This document shows, piece by piece, positions 4,583 to 11,272 of a DNA stretch of 11,276 bases. The translations under genes and the position numbers were made by a program. Source of the stretch: Actinomycetota bacterium (GTDB taxonomy: Bacteria > Actinomycetota > Thermoleophilia > Gaiellales > Gaiellaceae). Below the pieces are notes generated by a model. The model was not told where the DNA came from. It saw nothing but the letters and a program-made list of their open reading frames with translations, and ran no database searches. The DNA lies in contig JACCTK010000317.1 of NCBI GenBank assembly GCA_013812465.1, forward strand, positions 1-11,276. Reading direction: 5' to 3'. Each line of letters begins with the position of its first letter. The first letter of the stretch is position 1.

Positions 4583-5731
4583 ATGCGCCGATTTCTGGCT
4601 CTCGTCAGCTCGATCATCTTCGTCGACGCGATGCTGTACACGGCGCTGACGCCTCTCGTGCCCGGCTATGCCGAGGAGTTCGACCTCTCGAAGACAGGCG
4701 CCGGGTTGCTCGTCGCGGCTTTCGGCGCGGGTGCCCTCTTCGGGGGCGTACCCGGCGGCCTCGCCGCCGCGCGCTTCGGCCCGAAGAGCGCCGTCGTCTG
4801 GGGACTAGTCCTGCTCGGGATCGCGAGCCTCGCCTTCGCGCTCGCCGGCGGCGTCGTGGCACTCGGCGTCGCCCGCTTCGTCCAGGGCTTCTCGAGCACT
4901 GTCACCTGGGCGGGAGCCCTTTCCTGGGTGGCCGGCGTCGCGCCCAAGGAGAAGCGCGGGGAGATGATCGGCTTCGCGTTCGGAGCGGCCATCGCCGGAG
5001 CGATTCTCGGTCCCATGTTCGGCGGCGTCGCGGAGACGGTAGGTATTCGGGTGTCGTTGACGACCCTCGCGATCGTCGCGTTCGCGTTCGCCGGGCTGGC
5101 GCACTTCGGACGTTCGGTGCCGGGTGAGCGGGTGACTGCGGACGGCCTCAGGCGCGCGTTCCGCGACGCCCGCTTCCTGGGCGGACTTTGGCTGAACACC
5201 CTCCCGGCGATGCTTTTCGGGATCCTCGTCGTCCTCGCGCCGCTCGCTCTCGACGGCGCCGGGTGGTCGACGCTTGGGATCGCTGCCGTCTTCCTCGCGG
5301 CAGGTCTGATCGAGGTCGTGATCAATCCGTTTCTCGGCCGCGCCACCGATCGGCTCGGGCGTCTCCTACCGATCCGTTTCGCGCTCGCCGGGTCGATCGC
5401 GGTGGCTGTGGTTCTCGCCGCATCCTCGGAGCCGCTCCTGATCGCGATCTTGATCGGCGCGGCCGGAATCAGCTTCGGAAGCCTCTATACGCCCGGAATG
5501 GCGCTGACCTCACACCGTGCGGAGGCCGCCGGTCTTGCCCAGGGACTCGGCTTCGGGATCATGAACACGGCCTGGGCGGCCGGCGCCCTCCTCGGGCCGT
5601 CTCTGGGCGGCGCCCTCGCGGAATCTCAGGGCGATCCCGTCCCGTATGTTCTCGGGGCCTGTCTCTGCGCGCTCACGCTGGCCGCGACGTACAGCGTTGT
5701 GGTAAGGCGGGTGGCACCAAATGAAGCGTGA
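4583..5731 (+). CDS. MFS transporter (probable DHA-type exporter)
   Basis: The 382-residue product has 12 predicted membrane helices in two halves with a hydrophilic connection around residues 175-195 ('RSVPGERVTADGLRRAFRDARF'). The loop 2-3 motif A of the major facilitator superfamily is visible as 'GGLAAARFGPKSAVV' (58-72), with the usual acidic residue replaced by alanine. Asp15 in the first helix ('FVDAMLYTALTPLVPGYA') recalls the cation-binding aspartate of DHA/VMAT-like exporters. Substrate unknown; small-molecule efflux driven by protons is the family expectation. A -10-like TAGGCT (4571-4576) ends 6 nt before the ATG and no Shine-Dalgarno is present, so leaderless expression is likely. 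The stop overlaps the start of the methyltransferase gene by 11 nt, indicating translational coupling. The third structured RNA ends just upstream. Confidence 0.9.
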   Translation: MRRFLALVSSIIFVDAMLYTALTPLVPGYAEEFDLSKTGAGLLVAAFGAGALFGGVPGGLAAARFGPKSAVVWGLVLLGIASLAFALAGGVVALGVARFVQGFSSTVTWAGALSWVAGVAPKEKRGEMIGFAFGAAIAGAILGPMFGGVAETVGIRVSLTTLAIVAFAFAGLAHFGRSVPGERVTADGLRRAFRDARFLGGLWLNTLPAMLFGILVVLAPLALDGAGWSTLGIAAVFLAAGLIEVVINPFLGRATDRLGRLLPIRFALAGSIAVAVVLAASSEPLLIAILIGAAGISFGSLYTPGMALTSHRAEAAGLAQGLGFGIMNTAWAAGALLGPSLGGALAESQGDPVPYVLGACLCALTLAATYSVVVRRVAPNEA

Positions 5732-6317
5732 GGCCTGGGACCGCAAGTATGGCGAGCAGGAGCAGCTCTGGAGCCGCGAGCCGAATCGCCATGCCGTCGA
5801 GGAAGTGCGAGGTCTCGCCCCCGGACGAGCGCTCGACCTCGCGTGCGGAGAGGGCAGGCATGCCGTCTGGCTCGCGGAGCTCGGCTGGAGCGTCACCGCC
5901 GTCGACTTCTCCGAAGTGGCGGTCGCGAAGGGGCGGGCACGCGCTGTCCGCGAGAAGGTCGAGATCGACTTCCGCACCGTCGATCTGCTCGACTTCGAGC
6001 CTGAGCCCGGAGCGTTCGACCTCGTGCTCGTTCTCTTTCTTCAGCTCCCGCCCGACGAGCGCGGGCTCGTGCTCTCTCGCGCGGAGGCCGCGCTGGCGCC
6101 CGGCGGCACGTTCCTGCTGATCGGCCACGACCTCTCGAATCTGGCAGAAGGCGTCGGCGGGCCGAGCGATCCCAGCCTCCTCTACACGCCCGGGAACATC
6201 GTCGCCGAGCTTCCGAGGCTCGAGATCGAGAAGAGCGAACGCGTTTTGCGCGAGGTCTCGGACGCCGACCGGCCGGCGATCGACGCTCTGGTCAGAGCGC
6301 GCCGCGTCGCCGGCTAG
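5721..6317 (+). CDS. Class-I SAM-dependent methyltransferase (TehB-like)
   Basis: The 198-residue protein begins with 'WDRKYGEQEQLWSREPNR', a start seen in TehB-like and related small methyltransferases. SAM motif I is 'LDLACGEGRHA' (38-48), the ribose-binding acidic residue is Asp62 in 'VTAVDFS', and 'FDLVLVLFLQLPPDERG' followed by 'LAPGGTFLLIG' gives the later motifs. The substrate is not known; TehB relatives methylate tellurite or other small thiols and metalloids. The ATG lies within the last codons of the MFS gene, so the two are very likely one operon, and an exporter with a modifying enzyme suggests joint handling of a toxic small compound (inference). The stop codon TAG shares the tetranucleotide CTAG with the stop of the convergent regulator gene. 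Confidence 0.88.
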   Translation: MKREAWDRKYGEQEQLWSREPNRHAVEEVRGLAPGRALDLACGEGRHAVWLAELGWSVTAVDFSEVAVAKGRARAVREKVEIDFRTVDLLDFEPEPGAFDLVLVLFLQLPPDERGLVLSRAEAALAPGGTFLLIGHDLSNLAEGVGGPSDPSLLYTPGNIVAELPRLEIEKSERVLREVSDADRPAIDALVRARRVAG

Positions 6318-6820
6318 TCGTCGGTGAACGGGCCCTCGGCGAGCAGGCGTCGAAACAACGAGAACTGCCGGGCCTTACCGACCGCGACCAGCGTGTCGCC
6401 CCGCTGGATGAAGTCGTCCGGCTGCGCGCCGCTCACCGGCTCGGGCTCGCGCAGGATCGCGATCACCGTCACCGCGGTCCGAGCGCGCAGCCTGGCGTCT
6501 GCGAGGGTCAGACCGATCGCCGGGCTAGTGTCGGGCACGGGAATCCACTCGATGTGGAGCTCGCCGAGCGCCAGCTCCAGGTCCTCGACGATCTTGGGGC
6601 GCTCGTAGGCGCCTCCGATGATCGCTCCCAGCTGACGGGCCTCGTCGTCGTGGAGGTCGATCACGGCGGTCGGCTCGTCGTCGTCCGACCGGCGGTAGAA
6701 GTAGATCTCGCGCTGGCCGTCGATGTGCAGGATCACCGAAACGCGGCCGCCGAGCGCGGTCTTGAATGTGTACTTGACTCCGACCCCGGGAAGTCGGGTC
6801 TCTCGCAGGTCTACGGGCAC
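6314..6820 (-). CDS. khtT: Cation/proton antiporter regulatory subunit with RCK_C (TrkA-C) domain, KhtT-like
   Basis: The 168-residue soluble protein has the two-part build of KhtT. An N-terminal domain (1-75) contains 'YTFKTALGGRVSVILHIDG' and 'REIYFYRRSDDDEPTAVIDLHDDEARQLGAIIGG'-type strands, and an RCK_C domain (about 78-160) contains 'IEWIPVPDTSPAIGLTLAD', 'ARTAVTVIAILREP' and 'FIQRGDTLVAVGKARQF'. In Bacillus subtilis KhtT gates the K+/H+ antiporter KhtU and binds c-di-AMP; whether this one binds the same ligand cannot be seen. The GTG start follows the antiporter stop by 4 nt, and its Shine-Dalgarno GGAGG lies inside the last codons of the antiporter gene, so the pair is coupled. Gene order is transporter first, the reverse of khtT-khtU. 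Confidence 0.85.
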   Translation of the reverse strand: MPVDLRETRLPGVGVKYTFKTALGGRVSVILHIDGQREIYFYRRSDDDEPTAVIDLHDDEARQLGAIIGGAYERPKIVEDLELALGELHIEWIPVPDTSPAIGLTLADARLRARTAVTVIAILREPEPVSGAQPDDFIQRGDTLVAVGKARQFSLFRRLLAEGPFTDD

Positions 6821-6824
6821 TCTC

Positions 6825-8006
6825 TCAAGCCTCCTTCGTCAGTCTAGGGGCCGGAAACAGCCGCCGGCCGAGCCGCTTGGACTCCTTCATCAGGACGATC
6901 CCGATCGTGGCGGTCGCGAGAACGTACAGCCCTGCGAAGGCGACGAGGTCCGTTTGCTGGTTTGGGCCAAGGAGAGCATTCTCCGACGCGATCTGGGCGA
7001 GGATGATCGTGAACTCGCCGTGCGCCACCAAAGCGACCCCCGCGTTCAGGCTCTGCCGGCTCGTGAAGCCACCCACACGGCCCGCGATCATCCCGCCTCC
7101 GAGCTTTCCCACCAGCGTCAACGCAACCGCCAACGCGACGATCAAGCCGACGTCGTCGATCGCGCCGAGGTCGATCGAGAGCCCGAAGGCGAAGAAGAAC
7201 AATGCGGCGAAGATGTCTCGGAAGCTGAAGAACCGATCCTCGATCTGGTCTCGGACAGAAGTCTCCGACAGGACGATGCCGGCCATCAACGCGCCGATCG
7301 CGGAGGAGAGCCCGAGCCTGTCTGCGACAGCCGCCGAGCCGATCAGGAAGCCGAAGACGGAGAGCAGGAAGAACTCGAGCGGTAGCCGGTCGAGCGCGCG
7401 GTCAATCGGCCCGGAGAGCCAGCGCGAGGCGGCGAGGCCGGCGGTGATGAACCCGAGCGCCTTCGCGACCAGGATCAGCGTGTCGGATGCCTCCCCTCCT
7501 CCGGCAGCGGCGAATCCGAGCATGAAGGCGACTACGATGTCCTCCACGACGAGGATGGCCAGCACGAGATCCGTCTCGTCGTCGCCCAGCCGGCGAAAGT
7601 CGATCAGGCCCTTGACCGCGATCGCGCTCGAGGAGACGTAGACGCAGGCGGCAAGGACGAGCGTTGCGAAGCTGAAGCCGAAGGCCGCGACGCCGACCAG
7701 TAGGCCGAGACCGAAGTTCGAGACGAAGTCGACCACGCCTCCGAGGACGACATGGCGACCGGTTCGCGTGGCGCGCGAGAGGCTGAACTCGAGGCCGAGG
7801 AAGAAGAGAAGGAAGACGATCCCGAGCTCGGCGACGAAGTCGGTCACCTCCGACTTCTCGATCAGCGCGAGCTGCTCGGGCTCGTTCGGCCCCAGCAGAA
7901 GACCGGCGAGGAGATATGCCGGAATAGCCGAGAGGCCGACACGCCGCGCGACCAGACCCAAAGCCCCGAGCACGGCGACGGTGACGGCGAGCTCGCTGAG
8001 GGTCAT
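6825..8006 (-). CDS. khtU: Cation:proton antiporter, CPA2 family, KhtU/KefB-like membrane subunit
   Basis: The 393-residue protein consists almost entirely of 12-13 membrane helices, the Na_H_Exchanger fold of CPA2 antiporters. Family landmarks are 'IPAYLLAGLLLGPNEP' (28-43), 'ELGIVFLLFFLGLEFSL', 'SSSAIAVKGLIDF', 'VVEDIVVAFMLGF' with the ion-binding acidic site, 'FFFAFGLSID' and 'VALVAHGEFTIILAQIA'. It lacks the C-terminal TrkA-N/RCK domain of KefB/KefC, and the RCK part is the next gene, as in KhtTU. The expected role is K+ (or Na+) extrusion in exchange for protons, relevant to cytoplasmic ion and pH balance. Upstream, GAGAAT (8013-8018, minus strand) ends 6 nt before the ATG, and GGAGG lies too close to serve as Shine-Dalgarno, so a leaderless start is possible. 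Confidence 0.9.
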   Translation of the reverse strand: MTLSELAVTVAVLGALGLVARRVGLSAIPAYLLAGLLLGPNEPEQLALIEKSEVTDFVAELGIVFLLFFLGLEFSLSRATRTGRHVVLGGVVDFVSNFGLGLLVGVAAFGFSFATLVLAACVYVSSSAIAVKGLIDFRRLGDDETDLVLAILVVEDIVVAFMLGFAAAGGGEASDTLILVAKALGFITAGLAASRWLSGPIDRALDRLPLEFFLLSVFGFLIGSAAVADRLGLSSAIGALMAGIVLSETSVRDQIEDRFFSFRDIFAALFFFAFGLSIDLGAIDDVGLIVALAVALTLVGKLGGGMIAGRVGGFTSRQSLNAGVALVAHGEFTIILAQIASENALLGPNQQTDLVAFAGLYVLATATIGIVLMKESKRLGRRLFPAPRLTKEA

Positions 8007-8063
8007 GCCTCCATTCTCGCGGCTCGCCGTGCAGCCCGACCGCGCGCCGGCACCCGTAGGGGC

Positions 8064-8603
8064 CTACGAGAACGAGACGACCGCTCGCTCGAGAGCCGGC
8101 GGGAACCGCTCGAGCACCCAGGCCTCAGCGAGCGGCTCGAGCCGGTAATGGCGGCCGTTGACGAGGGCGTAGTCGCCGGTCCTGGGATCCATCGGCAGTC
8201 GAGCCTCGATCGGATACCAGCGGTTGTGGCGCTCGATCAGGTCGTTGACGTCGGCGAACGTCCAGACGGCCGCGACAGCCTCCCAGGCGCGCGCGAACGC
8301 GGCGTCGTCGCCAACACTGTCCTCGGCCCATGCGTGCCACGCGCCGGCCAGGCGCTCCTCGTGGTCCGCCGTCCGCTGCTCGATCTCACGCAGGCGCAGC
8401 ATGTACGCCAGTGGGCCGCGCGTGGCGGCGAGGTAGGTATCCGCGACGGGGAGGAAGTTCCGCAGGCGGAGAGCGAGCGGTCTCCCGCGAAGCGGAATCG
8501 AGCGCAGGTCGTCCTCCAGCGCCGCGCGCTCGCGCCGATCCCGGGAAGTCTCCGGCAAGACGATTCCCTGCCGTAGGATCGCGTCGCGCTCGGCCTTCTC
8601 CAT
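8064..8603 (-). CDS. Conserved hypothetical protein, 179 residues, soluble
   Basis: I do not recognise a named family. The protein is rich in charged residues and has no signal peptide or membrane segment. The N-terminal half is predicted mostly helical and contains 'LEDDLRSIPLRGRPLALRLRNFLP' and a Tyr/Arg-rich helix ('YMLRLREIEQRTADHEERL'). The C-terminal third has a more motif-like stretch, 'RHNRWYPIEARLPMDPRT', then 'GDYALVNGRHYRLEPL', ending in 'WVLERFP', which looks conserved and may be an interaction domain. Codon usage and third-position GC match the neighbours, and the frame is clean from ATG to TAG, which supports a real gene. It sits 27 nt behind the repeat-bearing small gene and 57 nt ahead of the antiporter on the same strand. 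Confidence 0.75.
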   Translation of the reverse strand: MEKAERDAILRQGIVLPETSRDRRERAALEDDLRSIPLRGRPLALRLRNFLPVADTYLAATRGPLAYMLRLREIEQRTADHEERLAGAWHAWAEDSVGDDAAFARAWEAVAAVWTFADVNDLIERHNRWYPIEARLPMDPRTGDYALVNGRHYRLEPLAEAWVLERFPPALERAVVSFS

Positions 8604-8630
8604 GCTGTCATTGAAGCTCAGCGATGCGAG

Positions 8631-8945
8631 TCAGCGGCCGAGCAAGCGATCGATCCAGGAGCGCCCGGGCTGCTCGTGGCGTGCGTCGCTGGTAACAGTC
8701 TGTTGCAAGGTGACGTCAGCGGACACGCGGGGTCGCGTTGACTCGTCCTCGGCTTCGACCCCGCCGCTCGCGTCCTCGCTAGTAACAGTCTGTTGCAAGG
8801 CGACGGCCTCGGATACGGCTGGCGCCCGTTCGTGTGTGGGCTCGTTTTCGGTCTCGTCGTCGGACTGGTCGCGCGGGCGCAGGAGCACCTGCTCTCCGCG
8901 GCGCTCCTCGAGCCGCTCGAAGTCGCCGCGAATCGCGGCGCGCAT
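8631..8945 (-). CDS. Small charged protein with an internal repeat (104 residues)
   Basis: The frame ends in 'RSWIDRLLGR', and its N-terminal part 'MRAAIRGDFERLEERRGE' is a highly charged helix. Short actinobacterial hypotheticals with this build (charged helix, acidic low-complexity middle, tryptophan-containing amphipathic 'DRLLGR' end) are familiar to me but have no assigned function. The middle is acidic (Glu, Asp, Ser, Thr) and probably disordered, with two copies of V-x-L-Q-Q-T-V-T-S 30 residues apart. At DNA level, a 19-bp segment is identical in both copies (8692-8710 and 8782-8800). The start is uncertain: ATG at 8945 has a purine-rich AGGGAGGAG 15 nt upstream, while an in-frame GTG at 8972 would add nine residues. 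The longer open frame upstream only overlaps the CAP gene and is not real. Confidence 0.6.
   Translation of the reverse strand: MRAAIRGDFERLEERRGEQVLLRPRDQSDDETENEPTHERAPAVSEAVALQQTVTSEDASGGVEAEDESTRPRVSADVTLQQTVTSDARHEQPGRSWIDRLLGR
8692..8800. repeat. Two identical 19-bp copies, 90 bp apart, inside a coding region
   Basis: GTAACAGTCTGTTGCAAGG occurs at 8692-8710 and 8782-8800. It includes the inverted repeat AACAG-T-CTGTT. The 90-bp period is exactly 30 codons, so the frame is kept. Flanking bases are similar but diverged, suggesting an old tandem duplication with an unusually conserved core. Confidence 0.8.
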
Positions 8946-9006
8946 GTCGTCGAGATGGCTCTCCTCCCTCACGCCGAGGCCGTTCCCGGCCCGTCGGCCG
9001 AGTCCT

Positions 9007-9579
9007 CTATCGAGGCGAGGCGAAGGCCGCGATCCAGACGACGGCGGCGCCGGCGTAGAAGATCCCGTCCACCCGGACGAGAGCCGCGCCGACGTTACGG
9101 AACCCGGGTTGAAGGATGTTCTCACGGTGACCTGGCGACCGCAGCCAGGCCGACACCACATCCCGCGCGCTGACCGAGCCGAGTGCTCCGACGAACAGGT
9201 TCTCGCCGAAGCTGGCGTACGCGTAGCCGGACCGCCGCAGGGAATCAGCGGCGTCCGAGCCGCAGGGCGTGTGCGAGATCTGACGGCAGGAGGCGACCCC
9301 GTGTCCCTTGAAGGCGGCAGCGCGCTGCAGCGAGTGCGATGGCGAAAGGCGTCCTTGCCGATGTCGTGCCCGTGCCCAGTTGACGAGGCACGTGATCGCG
9401 CCTTGCTGGATTCGAGGAGAAGCCGCGCGGTCGGTGGATCCCACACAGACGGAGACCGGGGCGAGGTACGTGTTCCACGACGTGGCCTTCGCGCTTGCCG
9501 TGCCCGTCAGCGCGAACTCGAAAAGCGCGATCGCGAGAAAAACGGCCACGCAAAAGCGGACCGGCGCCGCCGCAGTCAC
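9007..9579 (-). CDS. Secreted CAP/SCP-domain protein
   Basis: The 190-residue product starts with a signal peptide: basic N-terminus, hydrophobic stretch 'FCVAVFLAIALFEFAL', and an 'ASA' cleavage site after residue 30. The mature part is a CAP (SCP/PR-1-like) domain: 'LVNWARARHRQGRL' and 'SLQRAAAFKGHGVA' in the first helices, His103 in 'ISHTPCG', 'SFGENL' with Glu126, and 'VSAWLRSPGHRENILQPGFRNVG' spanning 142-164 with His151. The usual cavity residues (two His, Glu) are present. Four cysteines (45, 64, 98, 106) suggest two disulfides, in line with an extracellular protein. Bacterial CAP proteins have no settled biochemical role; lipid binding or protease-like functions are proposed. The GTG start at 9579 has no clear Shine-Dalgarno. 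It lies 55 nt downstream of the flippase-like gene. Confidence 0.9.
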   Translation of the reverse strand: MTAAAPVRFCVAVFLAIALFEFALTGTASAKATSWNTYLAPVSVCVGSTDRAASPRIQQGAITCLVNWARARHRQGRLSPSHSLQRAAAFKGHGVASCRQISHTPCGSDAADSLRRSGYAYASFGENLFVGALGSVSARDVVSAWLRSPGHRENILQPGFRNVGAALVRVDGIFYAGAAVVWIAAFASPR

Positions 9580-9634
9580 GAGATCAAGCCTTACGACCGA
9601 TCTCTCAACTCTGTGAGCCTGCCCCTCACCAGGG

Positions 9635-10696
9635 TCACTCGGGCGACCCTAACCGATCTCGCGGATGGTGGCTCCGCCAACTGACTGCCGCGAGCAGACC
9701 GAGCGCGAGGGTGGGAAGAATCGTCAGCGACCGGTAGAGCAGCGTGCCCGCGACGGCGTCCGCGTTCGAGGCGCCGAACGCCACCAGGGCGCCGCTCAGG
9801 CCGAGCTCGACGATGCCGAGACCGCCAGGGGTCAACGGAAGCGCGCCCAGTATGCGGATCAGCGCCCACGCGGCGAACGCCTCGATCCAGGAGATCTCCC
9901 CGCCCGTGACACCCACGACTCGAAGACACACGACGAGGAGCAGGAACACCGTCAAGTGACCGACGAGAGTCGCCAGGGTGAGGACATGCCACCGGCGCCG
10001 GAGAAGCTCGAGGGCGCCCGAGCGGAACCGCGCGAGCCCCTCGCCGCCCCAGGTGACGGGGCCACGTCGCGCGATCCGCAGCAGACGACTTGCGAGCCTG
10101 GCGACCAGCGAGCCGATCCGTCGAGCCCGCTCCGCGCTCGAGAGCGCGAACGCGAAAGCGACGACCGCGACGAGGAGGACCACAAGGCCGACGAAGGCCG
10201 TCGTTCGCAGCGCGGGATGATCCTGCTCGACCCCCGTCAGCAGCACCAGCGCGACGATGGGGAAGACGAGATTCGCGAATTGGTTCCAGACTCCGGTGAC
10301 TGCCACTGCGAGCGCGGACGATTCAGTGCTGAAGCCCCAAGAGCGGAGCATCGAGTACGACCCCGCCATTCCCACCGCCGCGCCGGCGGGCGCCACCATC
10401 GAAAGCGCCGTCGACGCCTGCGTCATCACCAGCGCCTGGCGAAACGGAAGACCGGGTAGCGCGACCATCCAACTCGGCGGAAAGGTCGCGATGTTCAGCA
10501 CCGTCGCCGCCGCGAGCACGAGCCCGTCCTGCCAGCTCAAGCCCTTGATGACGTCCCAGACATCGCGGTAGTCGGCGATGCGCGGAAGGACGAACGCGAA
10601 GACCGCGCCCACGATCACCACGGTCGCGACACCGCCGAGGATGCGCATGCGGTGCCTCTGCCAGCCCCCTCGCGGTGCGGCCATGCCGTCTGGCAT
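9635..10696 (-). CDS. Lysylphosphatidylglycerol synthase TM-region family protein (UPF0104/AglD-like flippase-type)
   Basis: The 353-residue membrane protein has about eight hydrophobic helices. It shows the signature of the LPG_synthase_TM family (PF03706): 'TALSMVAPAGAAVGMAGSYSML' (over 20 residues apart from flanks, near 95-115) and, later, 'ALIRILGALPLTPGGLGIVELGLSG', where 'P-x-TPGGLGxxE' is the hallmark. Members occur as stand-alone proteins without the aminoacyl-transfer domain and are proposed to act in lipid or glycolipid translocation; substrate unknown here. The ATG at 10696 is preferred over an upstream TTG (10723), because a -10-like TAGGTT lies 7 nt before it and the TTG would place the start inside that promoter. 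It is divergent from the small exported protein gene. A 6-bp AGGGTC/GACCCT hairpin (9631-9650) spans the stop codon. Confidence 0.88.
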   Translation of the reverse strand: MPDGMAAPRGGWQRHRMRILGGVATVVIVGAVFAFVLPRIADYRDVWDVIKGLSWQDGLVLAAATVLNIATFPPSWMVALPGLPFRQALVMTQASTALSMVAPAGAAVGMAGSYSMLRSWGFSTESSALAVAVTGVWNQFANLVFPIVALVLLTGVEQDHPALRTTAFVGLVVLLVAVVAFAFALSSAERARRIGSLVARLASRLLRIARRGPVTWGGEGLARFRSGALELLRRRWHVLTLATLVGHLTVFLLLVVCLRVVGVTGGEISWIEAFAAWALIRILGALPLTPGGLGIVELGLSGALVAFGASNADAVAGTLLYRSLTILPTLALGLLAAVSWRSHHPRDRLGSPE

Positions 10697-10743
10697 CTGC
10701 GAGAACCTATCGTGGAAGGTCAATCCGAACAGAGGGAGCCGGC
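10697..10743. promoter_or_regulatory. Divergent promoter region
   Basis: The 47 bp between two divergent starts contain AACCTATCGT. TATCGT (10708-10713) can serve as -10 for the plus-strand gene and TAGGTT (complement of 10704-10709) as -10 for the minus-strand gene, so the two boxes overlap. A GAGGGAG Shine-Dalgarno serves the plus-strand gene only. Confidence 0.45.
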
Positions 10744-11202
10744 ATGAACATCCGCAAGAGAACGATCACTCCAGGCACGGCGATCGCGCTGCTCGCGCTC
10801 TTCTTCGCGCTCGGCGGCTCGGCGTTCGCCGTCGGCGAGCGAGCTGGGAGCGCGAGCGTGGCTCAGCAGCGCTGCTCGAACGGAGCGGTGCGGGGAATCG
10901 CGTACGTCACGGGCAATCCAACGATGGGCATCGCCAACATTGGCGGGACGTTCACCAGCGCGGGTGTCGTCTTCGGCCGGAAGTTCAACTGCAACGGCAA
11001 GGCGATCCAGGTGCGGCGAGTCTCGTTGGGAATCTTCGAGATCCGCTTCGTCGGGAATCCGGCATCGAGCGCGGTCGCGAGCGGGGTCGGCAATGCCTAC
11101 ACAACCGTCGATCCGCTGCCGGACGGCGTCTTCCGGGTCTCGGTGCACCCCGCGGGCCGCGACGATCCTGCCGATCAGCCCTTCGTCTTCGTGCTGGTGT
11201 AG
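10744..11202 (+). CDS. Small exported protein of unknown function
   Basis: The ATG at 10744 follows a clear Shine-Dalgarno (GAGGGAG, 5-6 nt away); in-frame upstream starts would lie inside the flippase gene. The 152-residue product begins 'MNIRKRTITPGTAIALLALFF', a basic segment then a hydrophobic helix ending 'ALGGSAFA', either a signal peptide or a membrane anchor. This N-terminus is common in Thermoleophilia exported proteins. The remainder is beta-rich: repeated strands 'GIANIGGTFTSAGVVFGRKFN', 'IQVRRVSLGIFEIRFVG' and 'GVFRVSVHPAG', ending 'PFVFVLV'. Two cysteines ('QQRCSNG', 'FNCNGKA') could pair. No named domain is recognised; a phage-tail-like or surface beta domain is conceivable. Hairpins follow the stop. 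Confidence 0.78.
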   Translation: MNIRKRTITPGTAIALLALFFALGGSAFAVGERAGSASVAQQRCSNGAVRGIAYVTGNPTMGIANIGGTFTSAGVVFGRKFNCNGKAIQVRRVSLGIFEIRFVGNPASSAVASGVGNAYTTVDPLPDGVFRVSVHPAGRDDPADQPFVFVLV

Positions 11203-11228
11203 GGGAAGGATTGCCTCGCCCTCGCTGG

Positions 11229-11248
11229 GGTCAGGCTTCAGCCTGACC
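11229..11248. terminator. Perfect palindromic hairpin downstream of the last gene
   Basis: GGTCAGGCT and AGCCTGACC form a 9-bp perfect inverted repeat around TC (effectively an 8-bp stem with a TTCA loop), 27 nt after the stop at 11202. There is no T-run directly behind it. It shares the GTCAGRC core with the hairpin at 2109-2137. Confidence 0.55.
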
Positions 11249-11256
11249 TCGCCCTT

Positions 11257-11272
11257 GGGTGCTGCAACACCC
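11257..11272. repeat. Second small inverted repeat at the right edge
   Basis: GGGTG and CACCC flank CTGCAA. It follows the preceding hairpin by 8 nt and may be part of the same dispersed element or a second terminator stem; it is cut off by the window edge. Confidence 0.35.

Noticed and set aside
3742..4641. Long minus-strand open frames (about 220-300 codons) across the RNA array
   Set aside because: They owe their length to GC-rich shadowing, repeat the same peptide segments because the RNA genes are repeated, contain no family motif and have no ribosome binding site. Promoters, terminators and RNA folding on the plus strand explain the region better.
4583..5731. Opposite-strand and alternative-frame ORFs inside the MFS gene
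   Set aside because: All are rich in Arg, Pro and Ala without family motifs, as expected for shadows of a high-GC gene.
8946..9446. Upstream extension of the 104-residue protein to 9446
   Set aside because: The extension overlaps the CAP-domain gene in another frame, and its residues look like GC-shadow sequence. The plausible start is at 8945 or 8972.
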